Shown here one piece after another: positions 45,314 through 53,752 of a stretch of DNA of 58,023 nucleotides. The translations under genes were made by a program, and so were the position numbers. This DNA comes from Bacteroidales bacterium UBA7009. GTDB lineage: Bacteria > Bacteroidota > Bacteroidia > Bacteroidales > Paludibacteraceae. The notes beneath the pieces were generated by a model. The model was not told the origin of the DNA and ran no database searches. It worked only from the letters and a program-made list of their open reading frames with translations. The stretch is taken from the NCBI GenBank assembly GCA_002449665.1, contig DJXH01000043.1:832-58854 (forward strand), in the 5' to 3' direction. Positions within the stretch are counted from its first letter, which is position 1, and the number at the start of each line of letters is the position of its first letter.

Positions 45314-45328
45314 TTTCTTTTACGATTA

Positions 45329-46690
45329 TTATTTATTTTCTTTTTTCTGTTTAGGCTCTTTGGGTGCTTTTTCGGGTTTGTATTTGCCTTCGACGATGAG
45401 CATACCGGGGAGAATCTCGCCGCCGCCTGTTTTCTTGAAGGTGGTGGCGGTCAGTTCGGATCCTTTGGCTTTCTCGGTAACGGCGTTGTATCGGTTATCC
45501 CAAATTTTGCCTTTCATAGGCACCAGTGAAGCCACGTATTTATACTTGGTCTTGCCTGTTTTGGGGTCTTCTACTCGCTGAACGACTTGGAACTTTGTTT
45601 TTTCCGTCAGACCCTCTTTCATACCTATCTTGGCGGTGTAGCCGGTACGTCCTTTGGCATCTGAGATAATCTCATAGACGGGAGTTTTCACCTTAAAGTC
45701 CTCGTAGGCGACTTGAAGAGCGGCGATGTTCTTGTCGATGGAGCGTGTGCAGGACATCTTGGCAAGTTCTTTGCGGTCATATTTGCCGACAACGGATGTC
45801 TTGCCGCCGAACTCATACTCGTGAGCAACATACTTAAGGCGGAAAGTGGTAGTGTCGGCAAGGAAATTATATATGCGCTGCGGGTCGGGAACTGAAGTAT
45901 AATAGTCGTTATAGAAAATTGCGGCGATGGAGTCGTTCCAGTCAAGTTGGAACAGATAGGAGTGGGTTTTGACGGTGAAGCCGGTAAAGGAGTCGGCTAT
46001 CGCTCCGCCGAGTTCGGCTGTATTCTTACCGATGTTAGTACCGAGTACGGCATCGGCTATACCGCCGAGTATGTTCATTGTAGTTTTTGCCACGGCGGCA
46101 CTTTCTTCTGCGGTAACGTAGGTCATATCGTTAACGAGCAGAAAAGTGTGTCCTATCAGTTCCTCTCCTGCATCGGAAAGGGCAGCCACTCCGCGAGAAG
46201 TGCGTTGTGCAAGTTCGACATCAAGGTCGGAGGCGTTATACTGACCGCGCTGTTGGATGAGGGTTACGTTAAACCGTGCGCTGTCAAGGTTGAAGTTCTC
46301 GTCATTAACATCCAGTCCGAACCACTTGGCAACCATCATCTTACCTATCTCGCAGCGATTGACTACACTCTCAAGCACGGCGGCGTTTTTGCGGACATCG
46401 GAGCCGGAAAGCGACTTGCCGAATTGAGCTTTTATCAGTCCGTGGCTGCGCTTAGTAGCATTGGGCAGACTGTCGTTGTCAAGCACATAATAGCCTACGT
46501 TATGATCATCGTACTTATCGGAATGAGGTTTAGCCATAAAAGCCTCAAAGATTTCTTTACCAAACTCATCTTCAGAGTGGTAAATCATCATCTCGGCAAG
46601 CGAGTTGCGGCGATAGTCCATCGAGTTTTGCGCCACGGCACACAGGCATAACGCAAGTGCAGAGGAAAGAATATATCGGCGTAGAGTCAT
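45329..46690 (-). CDS. Secreted protein of unknown function
   Basis: 453 residues with a signal peptide (MTLRRYILSSALALCLCAVAQ). No domain recognised. A Gly/Ala-rich amphipathic stretch (TTMNILGGIADAVLGTNIGKNTAELGGAIADSF, in two parts, ~205-240) could associate with a membrane. The C-terminus is Lys-rich (KPEKAPKEPKQKKENK). It is next to mscS (15-nt gap) and to other secreted proteins of the same run, so a shared envelope role is plausible. Confidence 0.7.
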   Translation of the reverse strand: MTLRRYILSSALALCLCAVAQNSMDYRRNSLAEMMIYHSEDEFGKEIFEAFMAKPHSDKYDDHNVGYYVLDNDSLPNATKRSHGLIKAQFGKSLSGSDVRKNAAVLESVVNRCEIGKMMVAKWFGLDVNDENFNLDSARFNVTLIQQRGQYNASDLDVELAQRTSRGVAALSDAGEELIGHTFLLVNDMTYVTAEESAAVAKTTMNILGGIADAVLGTNIGKNTAELGGAIADSFTGFTVKTHSYLFQLDWNDSIAAIFYNDYYTSVPDPQRIYNFLADTTTFRLKYVAHEYEFGGKTSVVGKYDRKELAKMSCTRSIDKNIAALQVAYEDFKVKTPVYEIISDAKGRTGYTAKIGMKEGLTEKTKFQVVQRVEDPKTGKTKYKYVASLVPMKGKIWDNRYNAVTEKAKGSELTATTFKKTGGGEILPGMLIVEGKYKPEKAPKEPKQKKENK

Positions 46691-46726
46691 ATAAAAGTCG
46701 GTTGAGCGGTGAAAACGATATACGCC

Positions 46727-47671
46727 TTATCTTCCGAGGAAGCCGATATTGGTGGTAACGGGCTGTTGTCCTTTACCGTAAGCCACGCCCACTTCCTTCC
46801 AAGCGTTGATACGTGCTGCTTCGAGGTTAACGCCGTCCTGGTATTTTTTCATCTCAAACTTCCAGTCATCCAAGACTTTGCCTTTTATCTCTTTGTACAG
46901 GGTCATAGCATCGCCGTAGCACTTGGCTTCCGGGTATATCTGCGCGAGGTATTCGCCTGCGGCAGCCGCGCCTATGGCGTTTTGGTCTGAAACCCAAGCT
47001 GTGCGTGCAAGAGCGAGGTTACGGTCGCAGAGATAGTCTACATACTGCTGATAAATCTCGTTGCCGAGAGCAATAGCCTGCTCATATTTGTTGCACTCGG
47101 AGGGAATAGACTGCATAAGGAAGAGAGCCTCATCAAATTTCTTCTGCTTGGCGAGGGTACGCGCACGAAGCATCATGTTGTCGGCTTGGGAGTTGTAGTA
47201 GTCAATTATTTTGGCCTTACCTTGTTTTACAAAAGCCTGCAACTCTTTGGAGTTGAGGTTAATATGCTTAATGGCATCCATATAGCATTTAGGTTCGGTG
47301 GTACCGACACCTTTGGAAGTAACAGTGGCTGTGGAGAAAACTATCTGGTTATAGTAGTCGGCTATATAGAAAGTGAACTCCATAGAGGTGGCAATCTGCA
47401 TAGGAGGACCGGGGAGAACATCCTTGGTCAGAGGTACTTGTTGTACGGTGATGAAAAACTGTCCGAAATAGTCCATTGAAGCGATGCCGTTTTGGGTAAG
47501 CAGGCGATTGAGTTTATTGGTCATCTGTGCTTTAGCCGCAGCGGGGAAAGGTTCTATCATATCCTCTACATACACAGCCATAGCCACGGAACTGCCTTTT
47601 TCGGGCTGCTGCTGTGCAAAAAGTGTCATAGAGAGAGCAGCCGCAAGCAGGATAGAAAATATCTTTTTCAT
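46727..47671 (-). CDS. Secreted protein of unknown function
   Basis: 314 residues, signal peptide MKKIFSILLAAALSMTLFAQ. The N-terminal half (VAMAVYVEDMIEPFPAAAKAQMTNKLNRLL...GIASMDYFGQFFITV) looks like the nucleotide-binding-like fold of CsgG/LpoB-type envelope proteins, but this is only a pattern impression. The C-terminal half is helical and TPR-like (ALFLMQSIPSECNKYEQAIAL). It lies between the DUF6175-like gene (28 nt) and the 453-residue gene (36 nt). Confidence 0.65.
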   Translation of the reverse strand: MKKIFSILLAAALSMTLFAQQQPEKGSSVAMAVYVEDMIEPFPAAAKAQMTNKLNRLLTQNGIASMDYFGQFFITVQQVPLTKDVLPGPPMQIATSMEFTFYIADYYNQIVFSTATVTSKGVGTTEPKCYMDAIKHINLNSKELQAFVKQGKAKIIDYYNSQADNMMLRARTLAKQKKFDEALFLMQSIPSECNKYEQAIALGNEIYQQYVDYLCDRNLALARTAWVSDQNAIGAAAAGEYLAQIYPEAKCYGDAMTLYKEIKGKVLDDWKFEMKKYQDGVNLEAARINAWKEVGVAYGKGQQPVTTNIGFLGR

Positions 47672-47699
47672 TGTAGTGTCAAATTAAAAAAGTGGATAA

Positions 47700-48650
47700 T
47701 TATTTTTCGCCGAGGACGAGGATACATTTGCCAAGTCCGCGGTTCATCACCTTGACGGGGATATTATACGGTTCTTTGGTCAGCACTTTGCGCAGTTGTC
47801 GTGCGAAGTTTTCGGTGTCCATAGCCTGTCCTTTGGCGTTGAAGAGGGGGATACGCACCTGCTCGTAGGAGATATAGTATTCGGACGAGCCGAGTTTGGA
47901 GAAGCGTCCTTCTTGTGTATTGTCGTTCATCCACTCGTCTATTATCTCGCCGAGTTCTTCGCCGTCAAACTCGGTTTCGAGGTCAATGCCGGCTTCGTTG
48001 TCTTGGAAGACACGGATGTCGAGCGCCACCTCTCTGCCGTTGGCGAAAAGGTCGTCAAAATGGGCTTGTAGGCGGTTGTTGAAGTTGTCGATGTTTGCCA
48101 CTACGGCTTCTTCGAGCAGTTGCGGCACTTCGGCGGAGAAAGAAGGTTCGGACGTACCGTTGGCACCGCCTATACTCTTGCCTGTATAGGAGTCCTTACC
48201 TTCGAGAACGTAGGTGAGGATTTTCTTCGGACCTTGTGTTTTCACGTCCCAGGTGAGTTCAATGATGATGTCAGCCTTGGCGGTACGCAACAGACGGTCA
48301 ACCGGCGTTTCTGCAAGTTCATTGCCGTTTTTGGAGGTAACGAGATTGTTCTCTGCGTTTTGCTGGGCTATTATTTTCACTTGTTGTTCAAGGTCTTTGA
48401 GCGGGAACCCGCGTTCTGCCATAAGGTCGTTGATTTTGGCGATGGCGAGTTTGAGATCCATACTGTTCTGCAGTGCTTTCTGATAGTCGGACACCACTTG
48501 GTCAACGCCCTGATTGTTAATGGTCTGCGTGTATCCGTTCTTGTTGCACCATACATCGCTCGGTACTACCATCAAGGTCGGTTTTTTGGCTTGTGAGAAA
48601 GCGAGAAGCGACACAAGCATACATATAGATAAGAATATACCACGTTTCAT
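47700..48650 (-). CDS. Secreted DUF6175-like protein
   Basis: 316 residues, signal peptide MKRGIFLSICMLVSLLAFS. It starts PTLMVVPSDVWCNKNGY and contains AKADIIIELTWDV, resembling the Bacteroidales family DUF6175. Function unknown; the fold suggests a periplasmic or outer-membrane-associated assembly protein. Gaps to neighbours are 22 and 28 nt, in the same operon. Confidence 0.6.
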   Translation of the reverse strand: MKRGIFLSICMLVSLLAFSQAKKPTLMVVPSDVWCNKNGYTQTINNQGVDQVVSDYQKALQNSMDLKLAIAKINDLMAERGFPLKDLEQQVKIIAQQNAENNLVTSKNGNELAETPVDRLLRTAKADIIIELTWDVKTQGPKKILTYVLEGKDSYTGKSIGGANGTSEPSFSAEVPQLLEEAVVANIDNFNNRLQAHFDDLFANGREVALDIRVFQDNEAGIDLETEFDGEELGEIIDEWMNDNTQEGRFSKLGSSEYYISYEQVRIPLFNAKGQAMDTENFARQLRKVLTKEPYNIPVKVMNRGLGKCILVLGEK

Positions 48651-48672
48651 AGCGAATAAAATTTAATGTTCA

Positions 48673-49173
48673 TTATTTGGGGAGAATACCATCCTCTATC
48701 AGTTTGGCTTTCAGTTTACTGCGATATACACGAACGGTTACCTGCGCTTGTGTCTGCGCATCGGTCTTCTGGTACTTGGTAGAGAAGAGACGTTTGTCTT
48801 TCATAGAGCAGTATTTCTCAAACTCTCCGCCGTCGGCAAAGAAAGCGTTGAAGTAGTCTTCGTATTTTGTCTTGGCATTCACCTCCATAAGCAGGGGTTT
48901 GAGCATACCAGAAGTGGTGGGAGCCGTACCTGAAGCAATCTGTATCTGATTGAAGATAACATCATATACAGCAGTACGGCGGGCTTGGGTATATGCATCC
49001 ATAGCGTTGCGGGCACGCCCCCAAGCACGGATGGTGTATGAGCCGTCAAGTTCGGTACCGATAACTTTGCTTTCGTAGTCATAATAAGCCTGCGTTTTCT
49101 GTGTACCGCAAGCGGCGAGGACGGTTATCAGCGCGATAACTGCCCACATTATAAGAACAGTTGACTTTTTCAT
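48673..49173 (-). CDS. Lipoprotein of unknown function, paralogue of the next gene
   Basis: 166 residues with a lipobox (VIALITVLAACGTQK). The body (GSYTIRAWGRARNAMDAYTQARRTAVYDVIF ... YFNAFFADGGEFEKY ... VRVYRSKLKAKLIEDG, in parts) aligns with the 49195-49689 product (GTYLVKVWSYSKNKNVATEQ ... YFKLFFSDKGEYYKY). The two are an old tandem duplication. Function unknown. Confidence 0.7.
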   Translation of the reverse strand: MKKSTVLIMWAVIALITVLAACGTQKTQAYYDYESKVIGTELDGSYTIRAWGRARNAMDAYTQARRTAVYDVIFNQIQIASGTAPTTSGMLKPLLMEVNAKTKYEDYFNAFFADGGEFEKYCSMKDKRLFSTKYQKTDAQTQAQVTVRVYRSKLKAKLIEDGILPK

Positions 49174-49179
49174 AGGGGA

Positions 49180-49200
49180 GTTAGAAGTTAGATGTTAGAA
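49180..49200 (-). repeat. Second heptanucleotide tandem repeat, carrying a stop codon
   Basis: Three units (minus strand TTCTAAC ATCTAAC TTCTAAC), the same heptamer as at 41207-41225. It supplies the TAA of the 49195-49689 gene and fills the gap before the next ATG. Confidence 0.88.
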
Positions 49201-49689
49201 ACCTGAGTTGAGTCCGCGGACAACGCCTGCCTGCTCGAGAGCCTTGCGCAGGTCGTCTTTCATAACGGACACGACCATACCTACTTTATATTGTTTGCCC
49301 ACTTTGACAATCTCCGTAGGAGCGGAAGTAACGGAAACATATTTATAGTATTCTCCCTTGTCGCTGAAGAAGAGTTTGAAATAGTCGGCATACTCCTGCT
49401 CGGCACCGGCGCGTGCCACGAGTGCGCGTTGTCCTACACAACCCTCGCCGCCTGAAAAGCCTTTGAAGATGACACCGTGAACGGCGTTTTTCTTACACTG
49501 CTCGGTAGCAACGTTTTTGTTTTTGGAGTAACTCCATACTTTCACGAGATAAGTACCTTGGGTACCGTTGCCTGCGCACTCTATTTCGTAGCGGAAGAGG
49601 TCGGTGTCTTTGTCGGCTTTCTTCTTTGAGCCGGCAAAGATGGGCATACAGATGAGTACTGCCGTAAGGATAAAGAGGATTTTTCTCAT
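49195..49689 (-). CDS. Secreted protein of unknown function, paralogue of the 48673-49173 gene
   Basis: 164 residues, signal peptide MRKILFILTAVLICMPIFA, no lipobox. Shared core with its neighbour: GTYLVKVWSYSKN, NAVHGVIFKG, YADYFKLFFSDKGEYYKYV. The stop codon lies inside the heptamer repeat, so the C-terminal few residues (GLNSGF) may be recent. Function unknown. Confidence 0.7.
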   Translation of the reverse strand: MRKILFILTAVLICMPIFAGSKKKADKDTDLFRYEIECAGNGTQGTYLVKVWSYSKNKNVATEQCKKNAVHGVIFKGFSGGEGCVGQRALVARAGAEQEYADYFKLFFSDKGEYYKYVSVTSAPTEIVKVGKQYKVGMVVSVMKDDLRKALEQAGVVRGLNSGF

Positions 49690-49718
49690 AGCGGTAAAAA
49701 TTTTAGTGTTTATGATAT

Positions 49719-50819
49719 TTATAGCATTTCAGCCTTCAGTCTTTCGGCGTTTTCAGCCACGATAAGTGCATCTATCACGCCTTGTATGTCTCCGTCCATA
49801 AAGGCGGCAAGGTTATAGACGGTATATCCGATACGGTGGTCGGTGATACGTCCTTGGGGGTAGTTGTAGGTGCGTATTTTGGCACTGCGGTCGCCGGTGG
49901 AAACCATTGTTTTGCGGCGGGCGGCGATGTCATCTATATATTTCTGATGCTCTTTGTCGTATATCTGCGTGCGCAGACGTGAGAGGGCGCGCTCTTTGTT
50001 CTTAGGCTGGTCGCGGGTCTCGGTACACTCTATCAGTATCTCCTGCACCTCGCCGGTGTTGGGGTTCTTCCAGTTGTAGCGAAGTCGCACACCTGATTCC
50101 ACTTTATTGACGTTCTGTCCGCCTGCACCGCCGCTGCGGAAAGTCTCCCAGCGTATCTCACCCTCGTTGATATGCACCTCAAACTCATCTGCCTCGGGCA
50201 GCACTGCAACCGTGGCTGCGGAGGTATGGACACGCCCTTGTGTCTCTGTGGCGGGTACGCGCTGCACGCGGTGGACACCGCTTTCATACTTTAGCGTACC
50301 ATAGACGTTCTCGCCGCTGACGTTGAAGATAATCTCTTTATACCCCCCCACGGCACCTTCGGAGAAAGACGAGACGGAATACTTAAAGCCGTGCATCTCA
50401 AAATATTTGGTGTACATACGGAAGAGGTCGCCTGCAAAGAGAGCCGCCTCGTCGCCGCCCGTACCGCCGCGAATCTCCATAACCACGTTCTTGCCGTCTT
50501 CGGGGTCTTGCGGCAAAAGCAGGATTTTTATCTCTTGCTCCATTTGCGGCATTTGCGGCTCGAGCGTATCTATCTCCTGACGTGCCATCTCGCGCATCTC
50601 GGGGTCTTGCTCGGTATGAAGAATCGTTTTGGCCTCTTCGAGGTTAAGCCGTGCCTGCTTGTAGCGCGAAGCGGCAGAGAGAACACGCTCAAGGTCGTGG
50701 TACTCACGGTTGAGACGGACGAACCGCGCTTGGTCGGCTATAACGGCAGGGTCGGTAAGAAAAAGCGACACCTCGTGGAACTTAGCCTCCAATCCTTCTA
50801 TTTTTTCGAGTATATCCAT
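49719..50819 (-). CDS. prfA: Peptide chain release factor 1
   Basis: 366 residues, normal length. GSGGAGGQNVNKVESGVRL contains the GGQ that triggers peptidyl-tRNA hydrolysis. The stop-recognition tripeptide is PAT (RVPATETQGRVHTSAATVAV), i.e. RF1 type reading UAA/UAG. It is an essential gene inside the operon between the 198-residue protein and the secreted cluster. Confidence 0.97.
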   Translation of the reverse strand: MDILEKIEGLEAKFHEVSLFLTDPAVIADQARFVRLNREYHDLERVLSAASRYKQARLNLEEAKTILHTEQDPEMREMARQEIDTLEPQMPQMEQEIKILLLPQDPEDGKNVVMEIRGGTGGDEAALFAGDLFRMYTKYFEMHGFKYSVSSFSEGAVGGYKEIIFNVSGENVYGTLKYESGVHRVQRVPATETQGRVHTSAATVAVLPEADEFEVHINEGEIRWETFRSGGAGGQNVNKVESGVRLRYNWKNPNTGEVQEILIECTETRDQPKNKERALSRLRTQIYDKEHQKYIDDIAARRKTMVSTGDRSAKIRTYNYPQGRITDHRIGYTVYNLAAFMDGDIQGVIDALIVAENAERLKAEML

Positions 50820-50837
50820 ATATTATAAGGTATCATT

Positions 50838-51434
50838 TCAGTCTTTCACCTCGCCTGTTTCCGCCATCTCCTTGACGTTGTGCATAAACTTGTCAACACG
50901 CCACTCCAAAGTCTGCTTATACACTTTCTTGGAAACGAACATATTGAAGAACCAGCCGAATTTGAGGTGGGTGTCCATTACGATGCGGCAGTTGGTCTCA
51001 TTAATGGGTTTGATGCGGAAATTAAGGTATATAGTATTGAACAGCAGACCTTTGTAGTCTATATCAAGTCTTGTCAGCATAGTGTTGCCTTCGAGCGAAT
51101 CCGCCACAGACGACTCCACTTTGATATTTTTGAACTTCGGTTTACCGTCCACATTGATGTTAAAGACCATGTGGCTGAAACGCTTTTTGGGGTTGTATTT
51201 CACTTCCTGTAACGACAGCACGATGGCATCTTTCTCCGCATCTCCCTGCTGCCCCGTACCTTTGAATGCCCAGTCGAAGAGCAGTTCGGGATTGGTCTGA
51301 AACTCATACACCATCCTATCCACGAGCGGTTTAACCTCCTCTTTGGCAGTTGCAACGGGTACATCTGCGACTGTAATATAGGTAAAATCCTCGTAAGTCG
51401 TAATGATAGAAAGCAAAATCAACAAAAATTTCAT
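50838..51434 (-). CDS. Hypothetical protein with lipid-transfer-like (SRPBCC-type) appearance
   Basis: 198 residues. After a short hydrophobic N-terminus (MKFLLILLSIITTYE) the sequence alternates strands and ends in a long amphipathic helix (YKQTLEWRVDKFMHNVKEMAE), as in START/SRPBCC folds. That fold call is tentative. Its start overlaps the folD stop by 4 nt, and prfA follows 18 nt later. Confidence 0.6.
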   Translation of the reverse strand: MKFLLILLSIITTYEDFTYITVADVPVATAKEEVKPLVDRMVYEFQTNPELLFDWAFKGTGQQGDAEKDAIVLSLQEVKYNPKKRFSHMVFNINVDGKPKFKNIKVESSVADSLEGNTMLTRLDIDYKGLLFNTIYLNFRIKPINETNCRIVMDTHLKFGWFFNMFVSKKVYKQTLEWRVDKFMHNVKEMAETGEVKD

Positions 51435-52126
51435 AGGTCACTTTTTTTATATGCTGCCAACGTATGTTGCATCAGCATGGCAATTATCATCGGTCCCACT
51501 CCGCCCGGGACAGGAGCTATATACGCCGCTTTCCGACTCACAGTATCCATATCAACATCTCCTACTATGCGATAGCCTTTGGCTGCCGAAGGGTCATCTA
51601 TGCAAGTAAAGCCCATATCGATGACTATCGCGCCAAAAGGTACTTGCTCTGCGGTAAGCGAACGAGGACGGTTGTTTTCGGTGATTATGACCGCCCTACC
51701 CTCTGTATCCGCACCCGATAGCCGCAGCAGACTTGAAACTGCATCTTCTTTGATATGAGCATCAGCATCCTTGTCCTTGCGTATTAAAGACAGCACTTTG
51801 GTTTCGCTGATATGTTCGGGCAGAGGCAGTTGCACTATCATAGCATCTATGCTGTCATCTTCATTGGCACGGGCAACGGCTTCGATAAGTATTTTTTCAG
51901 TTGTATCATGCGGCAGGCGAACAAGCCGTGTCTCTATACCCGTTTCGGCTGCAACACGAATTTTGTTCCTCACATATACCTCGCTACCATCATCGCCTTC
52001 TACGAGGAAGATGCACAAACAAGGTACACGGCAAGCGTGTGAGCGCAAACGCTCCACCTCGCTGCTTATCTCACTTTTCAGTTGCGCAGCAGCCTTGTTG
52101 CCGTCAAGGAATATGCAATCGGACAC
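51431..52126 (-). CDS. folD: FolD-like protein lacking the NADP-binding segment
   Basis: 231 residues against 280-295 in normal methylenetetrahydrofolate dehydrogenase/cyclohydrolase. The N-terminal catalytic half is present: SEVYVRNKIRVAAETGIET (Tyr and Lys of the cyclohydrolase site), QLPLPEHI and KDADAHI in place of KDVDGFH. The Rossmann part is collapsed: after GRAVIITENNR the protein jumps to FGAIVIDMGF and ends with APVPGGVGPMIIAML. The usual VVGRSNIVGxP loop and HSxT strand, about 50 residues, are absent without a frameshift. It probably cannot use NADP normally. The ffh-folD adjacency is common in Bacteroidota. Confidence 0.8.
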   Translation of the reverse strand: MSDCIFLDGNKAAAQLKSEISSEVERLRSHACRVPCLCIFLVEGDDGSEVYVRNKIRVAAETGIETRLVRLPHDTTEKILIEAVARANEDDSIDAMIVQLPLPEHISETKVLSLIRKDKDADAHIKEDAVSSLLRLSGADTEGRAVIITENNRPRSLTAEQVPFGAIVIDMGFTCIDDPSAAKGYRIVGDVDMDTVSRKAAYIAPVPGGVGPMIIAMLMQHTLAAYKKSDL

Positions 52127-52156
52127 TTTCGCGATGTTGTGTTAGTCAGTATGCTA

Positions 52157-53455
52157 TTATCTGCGGCGCATCTGCTGCACTTTGCGCATCATCTTGCTCG
52201 TCTGGTCAAACTGCTTGAGGAAGCGGTTGACCTCCACTATGCTTGTACCCGAACCGCGCGCTATACGGTCTTTGCGGCTGCCGTTGAGGCACTCGGGGTG
52301 AGTGCGTTCGTATGGGGTCATAGAAGAGATGATGGCTTCAACCGGCTTGAAGGCATCGTCGCTTATATCAACGTTTTTCAAAGCCTTGTCCATACCGGGA
52401 ATCATACCCATAAGGTCTTTCATCGAACCCATTTTCTTTATCTGTGCGAGTTGGGCAAGGAAGTCGTTGAAGTCAAACTGGTTCTTGGCAATCTTCTTGG
52501 CAAGGCGGCGCGCTTCCTGCTCGTCATACTGCTCCTGTGCGCGCTCCACGAGGCTGACCACGTCGCCCATACCGAGTATGCGGTCTGCCATACGGGCGGG
52601 GTGGAAGACATCAAGAGCGTCCATCTTCTCGCCGGTACCGATAAACTTAATCGGTTTTTGCACCACGCTGCGTATAGACAGAGCGGCACCGCCACGAGCA
52701 TCACCGTCAAGTTTGGTAAGTATAACACCATCAAAATCAAGGCGTTCGTTAAACTCGCGGGCAGTATTGACAGCATCCTGACCCGTCATCGAATCCACTA
52801 CAAACAGCGTTTCAGAAGGTTGGATAGCGTTCTTTATGGCGGCTATCTCCTGCATCATCTGCTCGTCAATGGCAAGACGACCGGCGGTATCCACTATGAG
52901 GACATCATATCCGTAAGTACGAGCCTCGGTAACAGCATCTTTGGCTTTCTTTACGGGGTCTTTTTCGTTTTCAGCGTCATAGACCTTGGCTCCGACCTGC
53001 TCGCCGAGAACGCGCAGCTGCTCAATAGCGGCGGGGCGATAGACATCGCAGGCGGCAAGCATCACTTTCTTGCCTTTCTTGGTTTTGAGGTAGTTGGCCA
53101 GTTTAGCGGCGTGTGTGGTCTTACCCGAGCCTTGCAGACCTGCCATAAGGATAATGGCTGGATTGCCTTTCAGGTTCATTTCTACGGCTTCACCGCCCAT
53201 AAGAGAGGCGAGTTCGTCGTGTGTTATCTTGACGAGCAGTTGCCCCGGGCGCACGGCTGTCAGCACTTGCTGACCTATGGCTTTCTCTTTTACCGTATCG
53301 GTAAACTGCTTGGCTGTCTTATAGTTAACGTCTGCTTCAAGTAGGGCTTTGCGTATGTCTTTTACTGTTTCGGCAACGTTGATTTCGGTGATACGTCCTT
53401 CACCTTTGAGTATCTTGAAACTGCGTTCAAGTCTTTCGCTTAAATTATCAAACAT
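52157..53455 (-). CDS. ffh: Signal recognition particle protein Ffh (SRP54)
   Basis: 432 residues from ATG 53455 (MFDNLSERLERSFKIL); the longer frame would start upstream of the promoter. N domain, then GTPase G1 GLQGSGKTTHAAKLA, DTAGRLAIDEQMM, TKLDGDARGGAAL, then a Met-rich M domain (IKKMGSMKDLMGMIPGMDKA; C-terminus MMRKVQQMRRR) for signal-sequence and 4.5S RNA binding. First gene of the long leftward operon. Confidence 0.96.
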   Translation of the reverse strand: MFDNLSERLERSFKILKGEGRITEINVAETVKDIRKALLEADVNYKTAKQFTDTVKEKAIGQQVLTAVRPGQLLVKITHDELASLMGGEAVEMNLKGNPAIILMAGLQGSGKTTHAAKLANYLKTKKGKKVMLAACDVYRPAAIEQLRVLGEQVGAKVYDAENEKDPVKKAKDAVTEARTYGYDVLIVDTAGRLAIDEQMMQEIAAIKNAIQPSETLFVVDSMTGQDAVNTAREFNERLDFDGVILTKLDGDARGGAALSIRSVVQKPIKFIGTGEKMDALDVFHPARMADRILGMGDVVSLVERAQEQYDEQEARRLAKKIAKNQFDFNDFLAQLAQIKKMGSMKDLMGMIPGMDKALKNVDISDDAFKPVEAIISSMTPYERTHPECLNGSRKDRIARGSGTSIVEVNRFLKQFDQTSKMMRKVQQMRRR

Positions 53456-53476
53456 AATAATAGTATAAAATTCCGC

Positions 53477-53509
53477 GCAAAAGTACAAAGAAAAACAGAA
53501 ATGTGCAAA
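53477..53509 (-). promoter_or_regulatory. Promoter of the ffh operon
   Basis: Minus strand: TTTG (53509-53506), 20-nt spacer, TACTTTTGC (53485-53477). The -33 element lies in the loop of the tRNA-Arg terminator hairpin. Confidence 0.8.
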
Positions 53510-53525
53510 AAAATACACATTTCTG
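53486..53525 (-). terminator. Intrinsic terminator of tRNA-Arg
   Basis: 10-bp stem CAGAAATGTG/CACATTTCTG (53496-53525), then TTTTTCTTT on the minus strand. Overlaps the ffh promoter. Confidence 0.8.
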
Positions 53526-53533
53526 TTAAAAAT

Positions 53534-53608
53534 TGGTAGTCCCTCCGGGAATCGAACCCGGATCTAAGGTTTAGGAAACCCGTATTCTATCCATTGAACT
53601 AAAGGACC
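53534..53608 (-). tRNA. tRNA-Arg (anticodon CCU), CCA encoded
   Basis: Minus strand: acceptor GGTCCTT/AGGGACT (G1-U72 wobble), anticodon loop TTCCTAA (CCT), T-arm CCGGG-TTCGATT-CCCGG, 3' end ACCA. The anticodon stem has a mismatch at its base (C27:U43) and a G28-U42 wobble, slightly weak but otherwise regular. Confidence 0.93.
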
Positions 53609-53650
53609 GAAAACACGTACGTTACGTAACAGTTTCACACTATTCAGACT

Positions 53651-53682
53651 GCAAAGGTACGGCGAATTTTTGACATAACAAA
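53651..53682 (-). promoter_or_regulatory. Promoter of tRNA-Arg
   Basis: Minus strand: TTTG (53682-53679), 19-nt spacer, TACCTTTGC (53659-53651). Confidence 0.8.
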
Positions 53683-53692
53683 CTCAGCAAAA

Positions 53693-53722
53693 CAAAAATC
53701 ACAACAAATGTTGTGATTTTTG
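53693..53722 (-). terminator. Terminator of the DUF4836 gene
   Basis: 14-bp perfect stem (CAAAAATCACAACA / TGTTGTGATTTTTG, 2-nt gap), T-rich on the minus-strand exit. Confidence 0.75.
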
Positions 53723-53752
53723 AGAAAATTGCAACTAATACGATATTGATAA

